Shown one piece after another: positions 1 to 11,985 of a stretch of 64,000 nucleotides of DNA (its first letter is position 1; each line of letters starts with the position of its first letter). Source of the stretch: Effrenium voratum (lineage: Eukaryota > Sar > Dinophyceae > Suessiales > Symbiodiniaceae); contig CAUJNA010003315.1 in the NCBI GenBank assembly GCA_963377175.1, positions 633,940-697,939 of the forward strand. Reading direction: 5' to 3'. The translations under genes and the position numbers were made by a program. The notes beneath the pieces were generated by a model, which was not told where the DNA came from, made no database searches, and was given only the letters and a program-made list of their open reading frames with translations.

Positions 1-60
1 TTCCCATTGAACCACAATAAGCACAAATGAAAAATGTTTCCCAACAACAACTATGAATAG
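1..60 (+). repeat. Dispersed host repeat, partial copy
   Basis: The block with ACCACAATAAGC followed by TTTCCCAACAACAAC matches the larger copies at 18,110-18,300, 26,225-26,388 and 49,565-49,710. It is cut by the window edge and has no coding potential. I do not recognise the family. Confidence 0.6.
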
Positions 61-1151
61 GCAAAAAAAGTGACTCGTGACTGTTGTCATTCTTCACTGG
101 CTATGCTCATCTCTCATTTGGCTGGTGGGTGACAGGCCGTCATTCTCATACTTCTCTCTCATCCACTTCTCTTTCAGGCTTCCTCCGAGCTGTGAATAAT
201 GGAGATGCGTGCCGTTTTAGGGGACCGCAAGGGGCTGTCAACTACCCACCCCCCTGGCACCTACCCACCTACCCACCTTCCATAAAATCTAGAATGGGAC
301 GTCCCCCTATTGATCAACCAGGAGTTGATTTAGATTGGAAACCAAGAGGAACAACTTAACGTGACCGGGATGAATCAATCTGAGGGTTTTCGACCCCAAA
401 AGTGACCAAACATCTCTGGAAAACTCCCTGTATATTTCCTTTGAAACACCCCCCGTGAATAAGGAGACCCCCATAGACCCCCCAAACACCACCCCAAACA
501 CACTAAAATAGAAACTCACTTCACGTTTTGCCAACCAAAAGGATTTTTCAAAACCACCACGACGGGACATACAGGAAGCTCGGTTGATTCCTGGGAAACC
601 GTGTCTAAATTTAGAGGGTGCGAGGTGGCGCGGCTTCATGGAACGTGATAGCACGGAAGCCCTGCTGGCCACTCTTGGCAATCTGGGTTTGATATCTCCA
701 CGTTTTGTTTTTTTTTTTGGGGGGGGGGTTTCTGGGAACCAATTCCTTTGAAGTGTTTATGTCATTTGCAAAGGCCCGGCCGCCTTAGGGGCATTTTTTT
801 TCTATCCAATCGAGGGCTCGCTTGCCCACCTAGAAATAACAGATTGGCCTTTGCGAGCAAAGCTGGAAAACCGAAAGGTCAGATCTGGCCGATTCGCTTT
901 GGGCTGAGAGGGGGGCTCTTTTCAACGCAGCCGGCCACTGCCATGCGGGCCCAGAACATCTTGACTCTCATTGGGCCCCATTTTGAGGGGAGCCTTCACT
1001 GTTGAAGGAGTTGCACACTGCTAACAAGCCATGCTGTGTGTTTTTGTTGAAGACAACTTTTTAAAAGTTGATCTGAAGGGCAACCAGCTGGAAAACAACA
1101 CAAAACAATCGCAACACAACACAATACAACACAACACACCACGGCTTAGGT

Positions 1152-1527
1152 GTTTTGCTTTAGCATAGCCCTGGCATTAGCCTAACCCTGGCAAAAGCCT
1201 GGCAGACGCTAACAAACAAAGGTTTGGGTTAGGGTAGGTTCAGGCTGGCATCGTTTCAGCATCCTCAGCATCGTTTTCAACATCCTCAGCATCGTTTTCA
1301 ACATCCTCCGCACCACCAAAGTTGAAAACAATGCCGCGCCACCTGTGATACTGAGGATGTTGAAAACGATAGGATGTTAAACCGATGCCGGGCCTTAACC
1401 TACATAAACGGACTACCCCAAACCTACCCTAAACCACCCTGAAACCATCCCAAACCTTTGTCCCACCGAGCAACCAACCATCCAACCACCTGCCAGGGTT
1501 AGCCCTGTGCCAGGGCTAGGCAAAAAC
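1152..1527. repeat. Foldback (MITE-like) inverted repeat
   Basis: The outer arms pair imperfectly: GTTTTGC...TAGCCCTGGCA near 1,152-1,180 faces TGCCAGGGCTAGGCAAAAAC near 1,508-1,527, and AAAGGTTTGGG near 1,218 faces CCCAAACCTTTG near 1,450. In the centre a 21-bp unit (CATCCTCAGCATCG...) is repeated directly at 1,260-1,301. A 20-bp inverted match to it lies at 1,351-1,370. This is the structure of a non-autonomous foldback element or cruciform-prone repeat. No ORF is present. Confidence 0.55.
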
Positions 1528-1849
1528 ACAACACCCTGTCCAACACACCACAACACAACACGCCCACAGCGCGCCCGCAGCGCGCCCGCAACACACAACA
1601 CGCACACGCACACAAGTGATCCTTTCAGGCCACAGGCCCAAGCCTGCCAGCTTGCGTCAGAGCGTCTGGTACAGCCGCGCGGTGCAGTCGCTGAGCACAA
1701 GAAGGACCTTCCGACTGGCGGGCTGTGCTTCCGCGCTGGGATCCCCGTTTACAGCCTTAGGCTTCATGTGGGGCTAGTTGAAGGTGGGGGGGGAGGTTGG
1801 CTTAGGCTCTTTGGGGCTGTCATGGGGCCTGTGTTTTGGCAATCAGCCA

Positions 1850-2175
1850 TCCCCCAAGTCCCGACTCAGTACTCTCCGAATATTTACAAGTGGTTCCCCG
1901 AGTTTTCCCCTTGTAAAAAGTAGTATTCTCCTGGTACTCACCGAATCTTCCCAAAGTAATCCCACTGTGTCTCGTAATATTCCCCGAATTGTGCCCTAGT
2001 GTTCCTTTTGTATTTTGTGGGTATACTCCTAGTATTTCTTGAGTATTCTCCTATTTCCTTAGAAGTTCCCTAGCATTCTCCAGGAATTCGCCCAGAACCC
2101 CCCTAGTATTCCCCAAATAGTCCCGTGTTACCCCCCATTCATTCACCTAGTATTCTCTTAGTATTCTCCTGCACC
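1850..2175 (+). repeat. Degenerate ~12-nt TAGTATTCCCC-type array
   Basis: Short units such as CCTAGTATTCCCC and GAGTATTCTCC recur with many substitutions. A second array of the same type is at 15,685-16,205. Open frames through it are low-complexity artefacts. Confidence 0.6.
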
Positions 2176-3390
2176 GCCATTGTAGCCAGGAAAAACCGGC
2201 CGCTTTTGAGAAAAGCGGCACATTGCCTGTTTCTAGATTAAAAGGAGCTACAAAGCAACAAAAGCGGCTACTACGCCTTTTGTCACGCAGATATCGCATC
2301 CGCGTGTGCCCTGGCTCAGCGTGGGCCCCCTGGCGACCGGAAGCGCCGTTGTGGAGGACATGCTCAGGGACTTGGGCTCCGTGTCGTTTTCTTTCTAATG
2401 CACTTGTATGGGTCAGAGCTTGAACCGTGAATGGCATACCTTTGGGATAAAAAGTCAAGCTATCATTTGGCCCTTTAAGTGTGGCCTGCGTTCATATATA
2501 TTCCCCTGGGGTCAGTGTGGAAACAGCCAAACTTAGCAAGATCTTAAGGTGCCTCTATTTGACATGTGGCGTTACCCCCTCCCAAAAAAGACTTGAATTC
2601 AGGTTGTATGTAAAGCGTTGGGTTTTGTTGGCAAGGATCCCCTGCAGACAGTGTTGGTCGACAAGCAATTGAAAAGGAAAAAGGGTTGTCCCTGCTTAAA
2701 TGATGCTCATGAGAGCCTTGCTATTTGGAAACCGGTGGACACATTGATTTGAAAAACAACCGCATTCAACAAGTCCAATCAAAGAGGTCTGGGCATTTCG
2801 GCGGATCTTTGTCGGATACTATATGCTTAAATCACTCAGGAGAAACACAATTTGTCGATCACTGTTTTGCATAGTAGATTGGGTGTTTGTTCCGCTGACA
2901 TTGGAGATAAAAAGGGGACTGATGTGTCGTGCAGCCTGCGCAGAGTTCATCGCCGATCTCGAGCAGTTTGAGACTGAGAACAAAACAGAAATATTTCACT
3001 AAATTTCCACGACGTGCTCAGAGTTTCTATCGTTGTGCGACGGTCGTTGGTTCAGTCGACACTGCAAGCAAATCACCCCCAAACCATGGGTAAAAGTTTA
3101 CAGGGCCCCCTCCCCCCGTCTTGAGAACTTGTTCTCCTGCAAGTGCTTTTGGGAATTTGAGGACGCAAAGAGATTTCACTGAAGCATTCAGCCCTTGAAC
3201 TATTTTGAGCCCTTAGACTGCCCTTGACCCTCATACAACTTGAAATCGTTGAAGCCACACCACATGCAGCAACAACCATTTTTAAGGGTCTATAGCTGTT
3301 ATACCTAGTTTTGAACCTTGGGGCGACCGCCCTTTTTTAAGATCCCGATATACTTACAAAGCCTGCGGGCAGAGTACGGGCTTGCAATAG

Positions 3391-4700
3391 GTGGCAAACC
3401 CTGCCGCGCCCTTGCCCGCCAGGACCTTCATGGAGAAAGCCATGCATCGGCGTCGTCCTGTGCGCCAAAGGGTGGGTTGCAGTGTTGTGTTGGATTGTGG
3501 CAAGGATTCTGCCAGTGCTTTTGGGCTTAAGCTGGCGCTGGCCTGGGGTGTCATGCCCACATTGCACACCTTGTGGGAAAAAATCCCTAGGGTGAGGAAC
3601 CGCATCAGAAAGGAATGTTTGTTCTTACGCTTTCCACAAGGTGGTTTGGACGGCGCTGAAGACCTGATCAATTGCAAGGCAGCTGACTTGAACCATGAAG
3701 TTCTTGCCGTGCTCATCTCAAAGGTTGGCCACACCAGACCACGTGTGAAGTGCTTGACCAACGAGGTAGGAGACTAAAGTTCCCCATCAGATTTGATTGA
3801 AACATGAATTTACGAGCTTTAGCAATTTGTATCTCTTGAAATGGGCTCCTGGAGGTGCGGAAGCTTTATCAGGCTGTCCAGGTCTCACCTGATGATCCTA
3901 GACAACCATACATCGACGCGTGGGCTTTGAGGAGAACTTGGTCTTTTCTTCGTAAACGATGGAGGGACTCACAGAAACGTGGTTCCAAAAGCCGGGTACC
4001 TTGACTATATTCATGCGCGCGTGTAGTTTTTCATTCCGCAACGTGCGGCTTCTATGTGCCAAACAACAGTGCCCCTTTCGCGCATGTTGGGGCCGATCCT
4101 GTTCAGTTCGAGAGCGTGCAGCGGATCTTTGACAAGTTCACGGCCATGCAACATGAGCCCGAAGCAGGCCAAGAAGAAGGAGAAGAAGAAGCACGTGAGA
4201 CGGATGAGGAGGTGGAGATTCAGAACCTAAAGAGCCAGTGCGGGACTGCTGATGCCGAGAACCCCAAGACCCTCAAGGTGCTGTTCAAGCCATGCGGGGG
4301 TGCTGCGAGCAGCGGGCGCAGCGAGAACCAGAAAATGCTGGACCTTGTCTTGTTGGAAATTGGCAGGTGGGAAAAGTGGCTTGGTTTTAGAACAGCAATT
4401 TTGCTTGGCGCACGGCTTACGGTGCGTGTAACAAAGGTAGCGTGGCCAAATTGCACCCACCCAGTCGTTGGATTAGGTTGGTGGCCGACCACGTTGCCAA
4501 GCCGTGGATTCCGACAAACCCATTGCCCAGAGGAGCCTGATTCGCTAAGCGTATTTTTGCATATATATATATATACACCATATTTCTGTTTGTTTTTCAA
4601 AGCTGAACTAAGAAAGGGCTTCCCGTAAGAATGGCAAATTTTGCACGCAAGGCCCAACTACGGGTGTGATAGACCTGGAGGGCCCCGACTGCCCTGCAGC
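3391..4700 (+). CDS. Candidate host exons, unrecognised
   Basis: Plus-strand open segments at 3,391-3,777 and 4,056-4,360 have more protein-like composition than their surroundings. The second encodes an acidic Glu-rich stretch (EEGEEEARETDEEVEIQNLKS, about 4,150-4,240) like the charged linkers of the exons downstream. I cannot place splice sites or name a family. They may be 5' exons of the gene continuing at 5.4-8.1 kb, or chance frames. Confidence 0.25.
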
Positions 4701-4914
4701 TGCCTCGCCTTCCAGCTTGAGCATCCGCGGCGCTATGCCTGTGAACGTCGATGAGGCGGGCTTGGGAACCGCATCACTCCAGTATGCCCTCAGTCGGTTT
4801 CATGTTGTTGACGCTGCCCCAATTTAAATTTATTGACCTTCTATAGCCTCTATTTGGAAGCCCCCCCCGACCGCAGCATCACCTCCAACATCACGAGAAA
4901 CGCAGCGTCACCAG

Positions 4915-5110
4915 CAACACGCTGGAGGGGGGGGGGGAGGGGGGGCAAGGGGGGGCAAGGGGGGGCAAGGGGGGGCAAGGGGGGCGTGAAAACGGACGTG
5001 CGTTTCCACGCCCCCAACGTTTCTGGCAATGCTGGAAGCGTTGCTGGTGATGCTAGGGGTGTTGCTGGTGATGTTGGGGGTGTTGCTGGTGATGCGGGAG
5101 GGAGAGGGGG
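4915..5110 (+). repeat. G-rich 11-nt and GTTGCTGGTGAT tandem repeats
   Basis: From about 4,921 to 4,985 a run of GGGGGCAAGG units is repeated head to tail. It is followed at 5,020-5,110 by several ~18-nt GTTGCTGGTGATG units. The complement of the second repeat appears just upstream at 4,875-4,920 (CATCACCTCCAACATCACG), giving an inverted arrangement around the G-rich core. Confidence 0.7.
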
Positions 5111-5402
5111 TGGGTGGCTCAGCCTGCACCCCTTTTTGGGTTCCAAGAACAATTGTTTAAACCATGTTGGCACGCCCATGTGGACATCATCGCTTTCGTT
5201 TTGAGGAGGCTTTCAAAGCTGTACGGCGAATGATTGACTGAGCCTCGTCAGGCCGAGACCCAGCTCGTTGACATTCAGCACGTTGAGTCGCCTGGCGCTG
5301 CAACTCTCCAACCGCACCAACAAAAGACTGCCGCCATTGTTTTGCAGGAGGAGCCCCCCAAGGCCTTGATCGAACAATAGTAATTTCGCGAAGTCTAGGC
5401 CA

Positions 5403-6266
5403 TTGTTTGACGCCACATGGGAATTATCGTGTATATCTGTACTTCTGCCCTACCGCAACTTGCGTTTGAACTATACATTACCCACACAAGGTCTTGATCG
5501 AGTTGGCCCTGACACCCAATCTAACCTGCATGACCCTTCGACCCTGTTTTACCTCAAAATGGGAATCCCTATTGTTCAGCCAGAAGCCAAACCCTGCAAG
5601 GTCCCTTTCCGAGTTGGCCCTGACATGCAATCTCACATGCGGTCTACTTTGCGGAAGAATGCCAAGCCTGGGAGGAAGAAGGGGAGTGGTCGCGGGCGAG
5701 GGCGCGGAGGGAAGAAAAGCAGGGGAAATAAGACCAGTGAAGTTGACGGACAAACAACTGTGGCAGCAACTGGTGAGAGCACACGTGGCAACGGCAAGAC
5801 GAGGCAACACGTGCCAAAGGCGGAGAAGGGACGCTGGAAAAGCTCAGGAACCACTGAGGAGGAGATGCCGAAGAGCACCTGCAAGAGGAAAACCATCCAG
5901 AATGCCCGCAGCAACCCTGATCAGACCACAACGCCCAAGAAGCGCAGGAGCAGGGACCCCAAGGCCACTGCGGCCACCGCTGAGGAGCAGGACAAGAAGG
6001 AGAGCAAGCCCTCATCTCACTCAAGGAAGACACCAAAGGCCAAGGAGTCCGTGGAGGAAAAACGATACAGGATCGAGAAGAATGCAAATCAGAAGAAGCG
6101 TGACAAGGTGAAAGCTTGGGAGGAAGCTTGTGGAAGGTCCTTAGGCTGCGGCAAATGCCGCATGGCTTGGAGCGGCTGCCTGACATGCAGGGATCCCGCC
6201 TTCACGCCACCATCGGAGAGCTCGAGCAAGCGCCGCAAGAAGCCAGCTCCTGTGGATGTGGACTGA
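5403..6266 (+). CDS. Lys/Arg-rich dinoflagellate-type protein with paired-Cys cluster (exon)
   Basis: The frame is strongly basic and low-complexity over most of its length (KKGSGRGRGRGGKKSRG at about 5,670-5,730, then many KK/RR/SK clusters). It ends with a compact cysteine cluster, GCGKCR-x5-GCLTCRDPAF (about 6,145-6,205), and a basic tail. The C-x2-C-x6-C-x2-C spacing suggests metal binding. I recall similar GCxKCR...GCxxCRDP clusters in dinoflagellate proteins next to methyltransferase-like segments, and such a segment follows here at 7.0 kb. The first ~80 codons are less protein-like and may be intronic. A nuclear or nucleic-acid-binding role is inferred from the charge only. Confidence 0.45.
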   Translation: MFDATWELSCISVLLPYRNLRLNYTLPTQGLDRVGPDTQSNLHDPSTLFYLKMGIPIVQPEAKPCKVPFRVGPDMQSHMRSTLRKNAKPGRKKGSGRGRGRGGKKSRGNKTSEVDGQTTVAATGESTRGNGKTRQHVPKAEKGRWKSSGTTEEEMPKSTCKRKTIQNARSNPDQTTTPKKRRSRDPKATAATAEEQDKKESKPSSHSRKTPKAKESVEEKRYRIEKNANQKKRDKVKAWEEACGRSLGCGKCRMAWSGCLTCRDPAFTPPSESSSKRRKKPAPVDVD

Positions 6267-7044
6267 TCCGGCAAACATGCAAACAGTCATGCAATCCCCT
6301 TTTAGCTGTGCCCTTTACATAGCGCACGCTTCACTCTAGATCCTTTTGGGGCACCGATGTGCGAAAGCATCTCGGGCATTTCGGGGTTGGCAACTTCAAA
6401 GTTGCTTGCGCATTGTAGCGTGTGATACCATGCTGCTCTGGGGTGAGTGCGAAAGAACTTGAGCGCTGAGACTTTGATGCTGTCCAACACGACCGTTTCA
6501 ACCACTCGGTTTGCACTGTCTCCTTCGCACGAGGTACTTCTCCATGAGCGCCGCGTGGAAGATTCGGAGAGGATACCTGAAGCACAAAGGCACGCTTCCC
6601 CCTCGAGTGACGCTTTGTGAGAAGCTGCAGAGTTGGTACGGATTTGTGGGGGGTATCCCTATAACCCACAAACAATGACGTTCTCTGCGCAGGCTTACTT
6701 TCATGGATTATCACCTCTCAAGCCCATGAGCTTTAAGATTTTGCAGGGGCCCACGTTTCCTAAGCCCAGCAATGGTGGTGAAATGCCGGGTTGCGATGAA
6801 TGTCGTCAAGGTCACCCAAATGTTCAGCGTTCTTATGGGGATGAATGCTCCAGGGGTGCCCTTGCTGCATTGGCGCGTGCTACACAAAAGCATGACATTG
6901 TCCGGTTTGATTCTACTAAGGTGCTACTCTGGGCGGTCCTCCTCTTGATCTGCAGCAAGCATGATTTTGATGAGGCTTGGAAATATGTGGCAGCATGGGC
7001 ACACCAGTATAATGTACGCTCTTAGCACTTCATCTCTCTGGCAG

Positions 7045-8090
7045 GTGTGGGACGCTGGTGAGCTGTGCGCCGGCGTGGGTACGTTGACTCGATGCCTCCG
7101 GTTTGGCGGGTATAACACCTTCGCAATGGACATTGCATATTGGGATGCTGTCAAAAACGCTGGGACAAGCCGAAACCCGCTTGATTTACTGGAACCTGCA
7201 GGTATGGCGCCCCTTGATCAAAGTGGTGTGTTCTTTTCAACAGCATGACGCACGCATGTATTCATTGTTGCAGTTGATCAGACCCTCGAACCTGAGTCTG
7301 GCTATGCTTGCTGTGTTGCAAATGCGACCTGGCTTCATCATCCACTTCGGATTATGCTGCAACTCATGGGTGGTGGTGAGTCGGGGCAGTACTCTTCGCC
7401 ACTTCCTAGCTCCTGATGGCAACCCTGCAGTGCGCTCAGTGCGTGAAGGCAATACCTTGTTGGCGAGGCAAGGGCTTGTCAAACTGTACAACTGTTATTG
7501 TAAGCGCTTTGACGTTGTGCGTGTGAGTGTTTGCGTGGTGATTGAGCGCAGGTTTGTGTTATTGGCCTTGCTCATCCACGCATGTGGAGGGCACTGGAGC
7601 CTGGAGCAGCCAGCATCCTCTTTGTTATTTAGGGCAAAGAGGTTCCAATGGCTCTGTCGGATTCTGAAAGCACCCTGGCTAGAAATGATATAAACTCAAC
7701 GACCAGCCCGTTGGGTCCGACAATGACAATGCTTTCTGAGGTCCATCGGGTAAGCTTTTGGATGAAGGCCTACGGATCTGTTACACCAAAACGCTCGGTT
7801 CTTTGGAGCTCTTGCAAGTGGATTTCTCAGTTTGAAACTGGCAAGATGCGACGGCACCACTTGTCTGGTCGCGCCCTTGTAACAAAGTACACGGACAATG
7901 CTGGCCGCAAGCGATTTGCTGGAATTGGACGGCGCCTTCGCAAATCTGGGTTTCCTGATTGCATGGATCTCACCCTCTTGTTTCAAATGAGTCGATGTCT
8001 TGCAGTTGCAAACCCCGTCCGGCCTGGCTCAGGGCCTATCCCCTGGGCTTCGGCTTGCGGTTCTTGGAGTTGATGCCCCTGGCGGCCAAC
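7045..8090 (+). CDS. Methyltransferase-like dinoflagellate gene, multi-exon (partial model)
   Basis: Five exon-like pieces read in order on the plus strand. 7,045-7,203 has DAGELCAGVGTLTRCLRFGG (SAM-binding-like glycine loop) and NPLDLLEPAGM. 7,272-7,466 has LCCNSWVVVSRGST. 7,551-7,672 has GGHWSLEQPASSLLF. 7,738-7,955 has RVSFWMKAYGSVTPKRSVLWS and ends GRKRFAGIGRRLRKSG. About 8,030-8,085 has AYPLGFGLRFLELM. The order (Gly loop, Cys-Ser, SRGS, EQP) is that of C5-methyltransferase folds. I recall the combination as an expanded dinoflagellate family in which the Cys motif is usually PCSSW. Here it reads LCCNSW, so activity is doubtful. Frame changes between pieces imply introns; exact splice sites are not fixed. 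Confidence 0.5.
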
Positions 8091-8699
8091 ACCAAATCGC
8101 AGGCGAGGGTGTTTGAGGCGTGGGGTGATTTGACTTTGATTCTGCAAGTGTGGCTGCAAATTGCCCTTTGGATAGCTGGTTGAACGCATGCGCCACAGCC
8201 AAAGTAGACCCGTGTCCGTTTCCCATCTTCATAGGACAATCTGCCTGCAGCACCTGAACAAGTCTGTGAATACATCCGCTCCAATCTCGAAGATGTATGG
8301 AACGATGCAGAAATGAGCTCGGTGGTTGTGTACCTTCGAGGGGCCCAAAGTTTGGACATGCCACAGAGTCTGAAAGACTTGTTGCCCAAACACATTTGAG
8401 CCAGCGCACGCTCGGCAAGGGGATGTTTGCCAAAGACAACAGCTCTTTGGCTATACTGGGGTCACTTTGTGTGTGTTTCTCGGCAAAAACAGGTGCGTAC
8501 GGATTGCGTAAAACGCCGTAAATTTGCATCAAAACGCCATAAATCGGCATATTATTTGAATTGAGCATTTGTTTGCAGTTTTTCGGGGATATTTCTCGGG
8601 GACTCACACACGTATTCACAGCTTTTCGCTGTAGCTTGATTATGCCGAAAAATGCCCGAAAAGATTGGACCCCTCAAAACCAGCAAAGCTAATATGGGT

Positions 8700-9830
8700 T
8701 CCGTTTTTAGCTGCAGTAGTGCTCGACAACCGGCCGGCAAGACTCCCAGCCCAGCTCCATGGTTTCCAGCCTCCCCTCGCGGGCGTGGAGCGCTTCCACC
8801 TTGGAGGCTGGCGCAGAGTTTCTGGCAAACCAGAAGACCTGTGTGAAGGAGGAAGTCGATGAGTTGAACAAGTTGACAGTGTCTGTGCTAAAAAGCATGT
8901 GTTTGAACCGTTTCTCAACCCGAATGTTTGGGCTTTACACTGAAGAAGCCATCAAGCACATCCGACCAACAGACAGTTGCTATATTGTCAGCGCGTTTAG
9001 CGGGTGCAAAATCAAAACCTGGAGAAGAAGGGTGCCACAGGTTTGCATATTCTTCATTTCGAGGAGGTTTGACTCCTATTTGCAACCAAGGAAGCACAGG
9101 CTCAGCTCAAGAACCTTCGCGATTTGGCAGTGAAATTGCAACAACAATGCCATGACGAGCAGAACACGCAGGAAGAGCCAGACACAGGGTCAACAGCACA
9201 TCCTGTGGAGGTGGTCGAAAGTCAGGTTGGGGCGGTGGAGATTTGGGAGGATTCCCAAGCGATTTCTGCCCCTTACACGGCTCTTGATGCCCCTCGTCAC
9301 AACTCAACTAAAGGTTTTTTAAGTTTGGTGACCTTGGCCCAAACTTCAACAAATATCTTACGATCCTTTGAAAGAAGTGGTCACCCATCCCAGGATGAAT
9401 CCCTTGCTCAGTCCTTGGCAAGCACGATCGATGCCAATGGCGCCCAGCCTGAGCAGGAGCAGGCGCACGGGCGAAGGCATGGACATACTGGTAAGCGGTT
9501 GAACCGTGTGAGTTACAGGTTGCCAATGCCCAGACCAACAAGCTGGACATGTCTGATGATGAGCCGGAACCGACCTCCCCGTGCCTTGAAGCCTGCCTCT
9601 TTGACCCTTATAGCTACTGCGAAGAAGAAGGGCCAGAACCCCCCCAAGATGATACTGTTATTATGATGCCAGCAGAGTTGGTGAAGCTTGGGGAGAAACT
9701 GGCGATTGAAATGGCTGACGCACCCACAACAACTCCAAGTTCGTCCCCAGAAGCTGCCACTAGCACGGAGCCGCCTTCATTTGAAGAGGAAACCGATGTC
9801 CAGGTTGGCACATGGCTAAATTTGTGACAC
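8700..9830 (+). CDS. Candidate acidic exons, unrecognised
   Basis: Plus-strand segments at about 8,800-8,910 (KTCVKEEVDELNKLTVSVLKS) and 9,549-9,827 (starting MSDDEPEPTSP, acidic, with VKLGEKLAIEMADAP and a Thr/Pro/Ser linker) look like exons of a charged protein. They lie just upstream of the exons at 9.9-10.9 kb in the same orientation and may be its N-terminal part. There is no recognisable domain and the boundaries are uncertain. Confidence 0.3.
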
Positions 9831-9871
9831 GCACACATGCAAGACGATGTGACCGTGGACCGAAACAGTGA

Positions 9872-10900
9872 TTGAAACAGGACAGCCTGGAAGCAGCTCA
9901 AGCAGAGGCTGAACAGCAACGGCGGGGTGCTGCGGCTCAGGAAGCAAGGTTGCGCCGCCTTTGCACCGCTAAGAAGTCAGGCCGACTCGCTGTGTCGGAG
10001 GCAATCGCCCGGAAATTTCGTCAGGGTGACAAGGAAAGGAAGGCCTTGTTGCAAGTCTTTCAAAAGGTGGGGGAGGATCATGACACTCGCTTGCAACTTG
10101 ACATGTGCAGTAAATTTGTACTACGCAACCGTGCTTTTCTTTTTTTGGGGGACTTTGACTTAGGAACGGTTCAAGCGTTACGCGGAACGAATGATCACCA
10201 TGGAGAAGACACACAAGTTGACCGAGAAGGGCGGCTGGTATTCTGAAGAACGCATGCGTTCTGAATTGTCTTGGAGCGCGTTCCACGGTAGCATGATTGG
10301 TGTGTGTGTGTATGTTTGTGTGTGAGGCCATGGGCCCTTCAATCCACGCTACAGTATACCTGATTCCCAAGCTAAGGTGCAGGATCAAAGCGGCAATTGC
10401 TTATTGCATGGCTCGGAAAAACCAGCTGGTCAGGCCCGGAAAAGTCACCCCTGCAACTAGGAAATCTGAAGCTGCTTGGCAGGCGTGACCGCTACCAAAG
10501 CGACGTCAAGGAGTTTTGGGTCCACACCGGCACCGATGGGGAGCGTGAGAGGGTTCACTCAGCCCGCCAAACAGAGACAGAGCAAATTGATGCTGGTGAT
10601 GGCCAACTGGGCCCTGGCCCCGATGGTGAGCTGTTTGAAGGGCCCATGGCCATGAGTGATGACGAGGAGAAATCGTTGCCAAGCCCGGCCAAACCCAAAT
10701 CAACTAAGCGCAAGGCTGATTCATCGTCCGCCAAGAGGGAGTCGAAAGCGAAGCAGGCCAAGGAGGAGGAAGCCCTGGAGGAACGCGCTATTCAAGGGAG
10801 GTGTCAGCCCCAAATGGGGGAGGGTGGACTTCAATGGGTGTGTTCCAAAAAAGCTACATTGGATATAGGGAAATGCCTTTACTCGCCTCCGAAATAGAAA
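9872..10900 (+). CDS. Dinoflagellate-type RRLC-domain protein exons (partial)
   Basis: 9,890-10,068 encodes an Ala/Gln-rich coil followed by RLRRLCTAKKSGRLAVSEAI. 10,165-10,255 encodes ERFKRYAERM and LTEKGGWYSEERM. 10,380-10,545 carries IKAAIAYCM and, after a frame change, RDRYQSDVKEFWV. 10,560-10,800 is an acidic then Lys/Ser-rich tail (MSDDEEKSLPSPAKPKSTKR). I recall this succession (RRLC, K-x-GWYS, IxxAIxYC, DRYxxxxxEFWV) as a common dinoflagellate family of unknown function. GT-rich sequence between pieces, including a TGTGTGTG run at 10,300, looks intronic. Confidence 0.45.
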
Positions 10901-11159
10901 TATGCCCAAGCAAAACCAAACAACATGAAGAGGGGAAATCGTCTCACAGGCGCCAAGCAGCGCGAACGGTCAGGGAATCCCAAATGTGTTTTAGTAGCAA
11001 AACATTTTGGACCCACGCTCCAACTGCGTTTTGGGAGGGGGCACACATTCCCGTTTTGAAAAATATAATTTCAGGAAATGGTTTTGGGCGTCTTGTACTC
11101 CCAAAAACCCATACTTTCGCGGCAGACCCATTTCTGTCCAACAGGGGGTGTTTTTCTTT

Positions 11160-11985
11160 CTTGAAAACATTGGAAGGATCTGGAGATCTCCAAGGAGACG
11201 TTGACCCAGATTTTGAAAATGCAGGGAAAGATGCACACATTGGTCCAGGCCTTGAAGCAGGAAGAGTCGGAGTCAGCGAAAGAGAGCCTCAGTCGGTCAC
11301 ATGTTGTTGCGAGCCGTGCCCAATCTCTTTTTGAGCTTCTTTTGCACCCAAATGGAAGCATGGTTGGATCTGACTTTGCAATCTAAGGGGATTGAAGACT
11401 GTGGAAAACCTCTACAATGACCTCACCTCTCTACATGACTCGGTGGCAACCTTGCGGGCCACATTCTTGGTTGACAAGTCTTTGGATGAAAAGACGCTAA
11501 GTTGCAACCAGCCAGAACATTTTACTTGCCTGCGGGCTCTCAAACATCTTTATGTTCAACCCACGAGGCAGCAGTGCGAGCTGCGGGCCAACATGCGGTC
11601 GATTGAGCTGGTGTCTGGCCCCTATAACCCTCACAAAAACCACAACCAAAACTTGAGTTCCCTGCCCCAGGTGTAGCAAGGCGGTCATGGAGGAGAACAA
11701 GCTCAGGAAGTGCGGGCCCAACCCTTGCCGTGTGTGCTTCGCGCACATGAACATAACTCTTTTGTCTGGTTTGGACTCAGGACAGTGCTTTCCAAAAAGG
11801 CTGCTCCAAAGAAAGCAGGGACACCTTCACCGAAAAGCTCGAAGGGTTCCAAATCTTCCAAAGGCTCCAAGAGCCCCAAGGATTCCGAGAATGATGGGGA
11901 TTCCGATCAAATGTGTGCACGGCCAAAGGCCAAGTCAAAGGCCAAGGCCAAAGCTTCCATCACACGAAGGAAGCACATCAAGTGA
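11160..11985 (+). CDS. Candidate linker exons (coiled coil, Lys/Ser-rich)
   Basis: 11,200-11,345 encodes a coil-like segment (MHTLVQALKQEESESAKESL). 11,395-11,510 encodes VENLYNDLTSLHDSVATLRA. 11,774-11,985 encodes a Lys/Ser/Pro-rich tail (SKGSKSSKGSKSPKDSEND). All are in plus orientation between the RRLC-type exons and the transposase-like exon and may belong to one transcript. No domain is recognisable. Confidence 0.3.

Larger units (their letters stand above)
61..3390. other. Gene-poor repeat-rich host DNA
   Basis: I see no convincing coding exon in this stretch. It holds a foldback repeat (1,152-1,527), CA/AC-rich simple sequence near 1,090-1,140 and 1,530-1,620, and a degenerate ATTCCC-type array (1,850-2,175). 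Open frames here are short, overlap on both strands and lack protein-like composition. Confidence 0.5.

Noticed and set aside
3300..3780. Overlapping frames on both strands near 3.4-3.7 kb as two genes
   Set aside because: At most one can be real; the plus-strand reading was kept at low confidence because neighbouring exons are on that strand.
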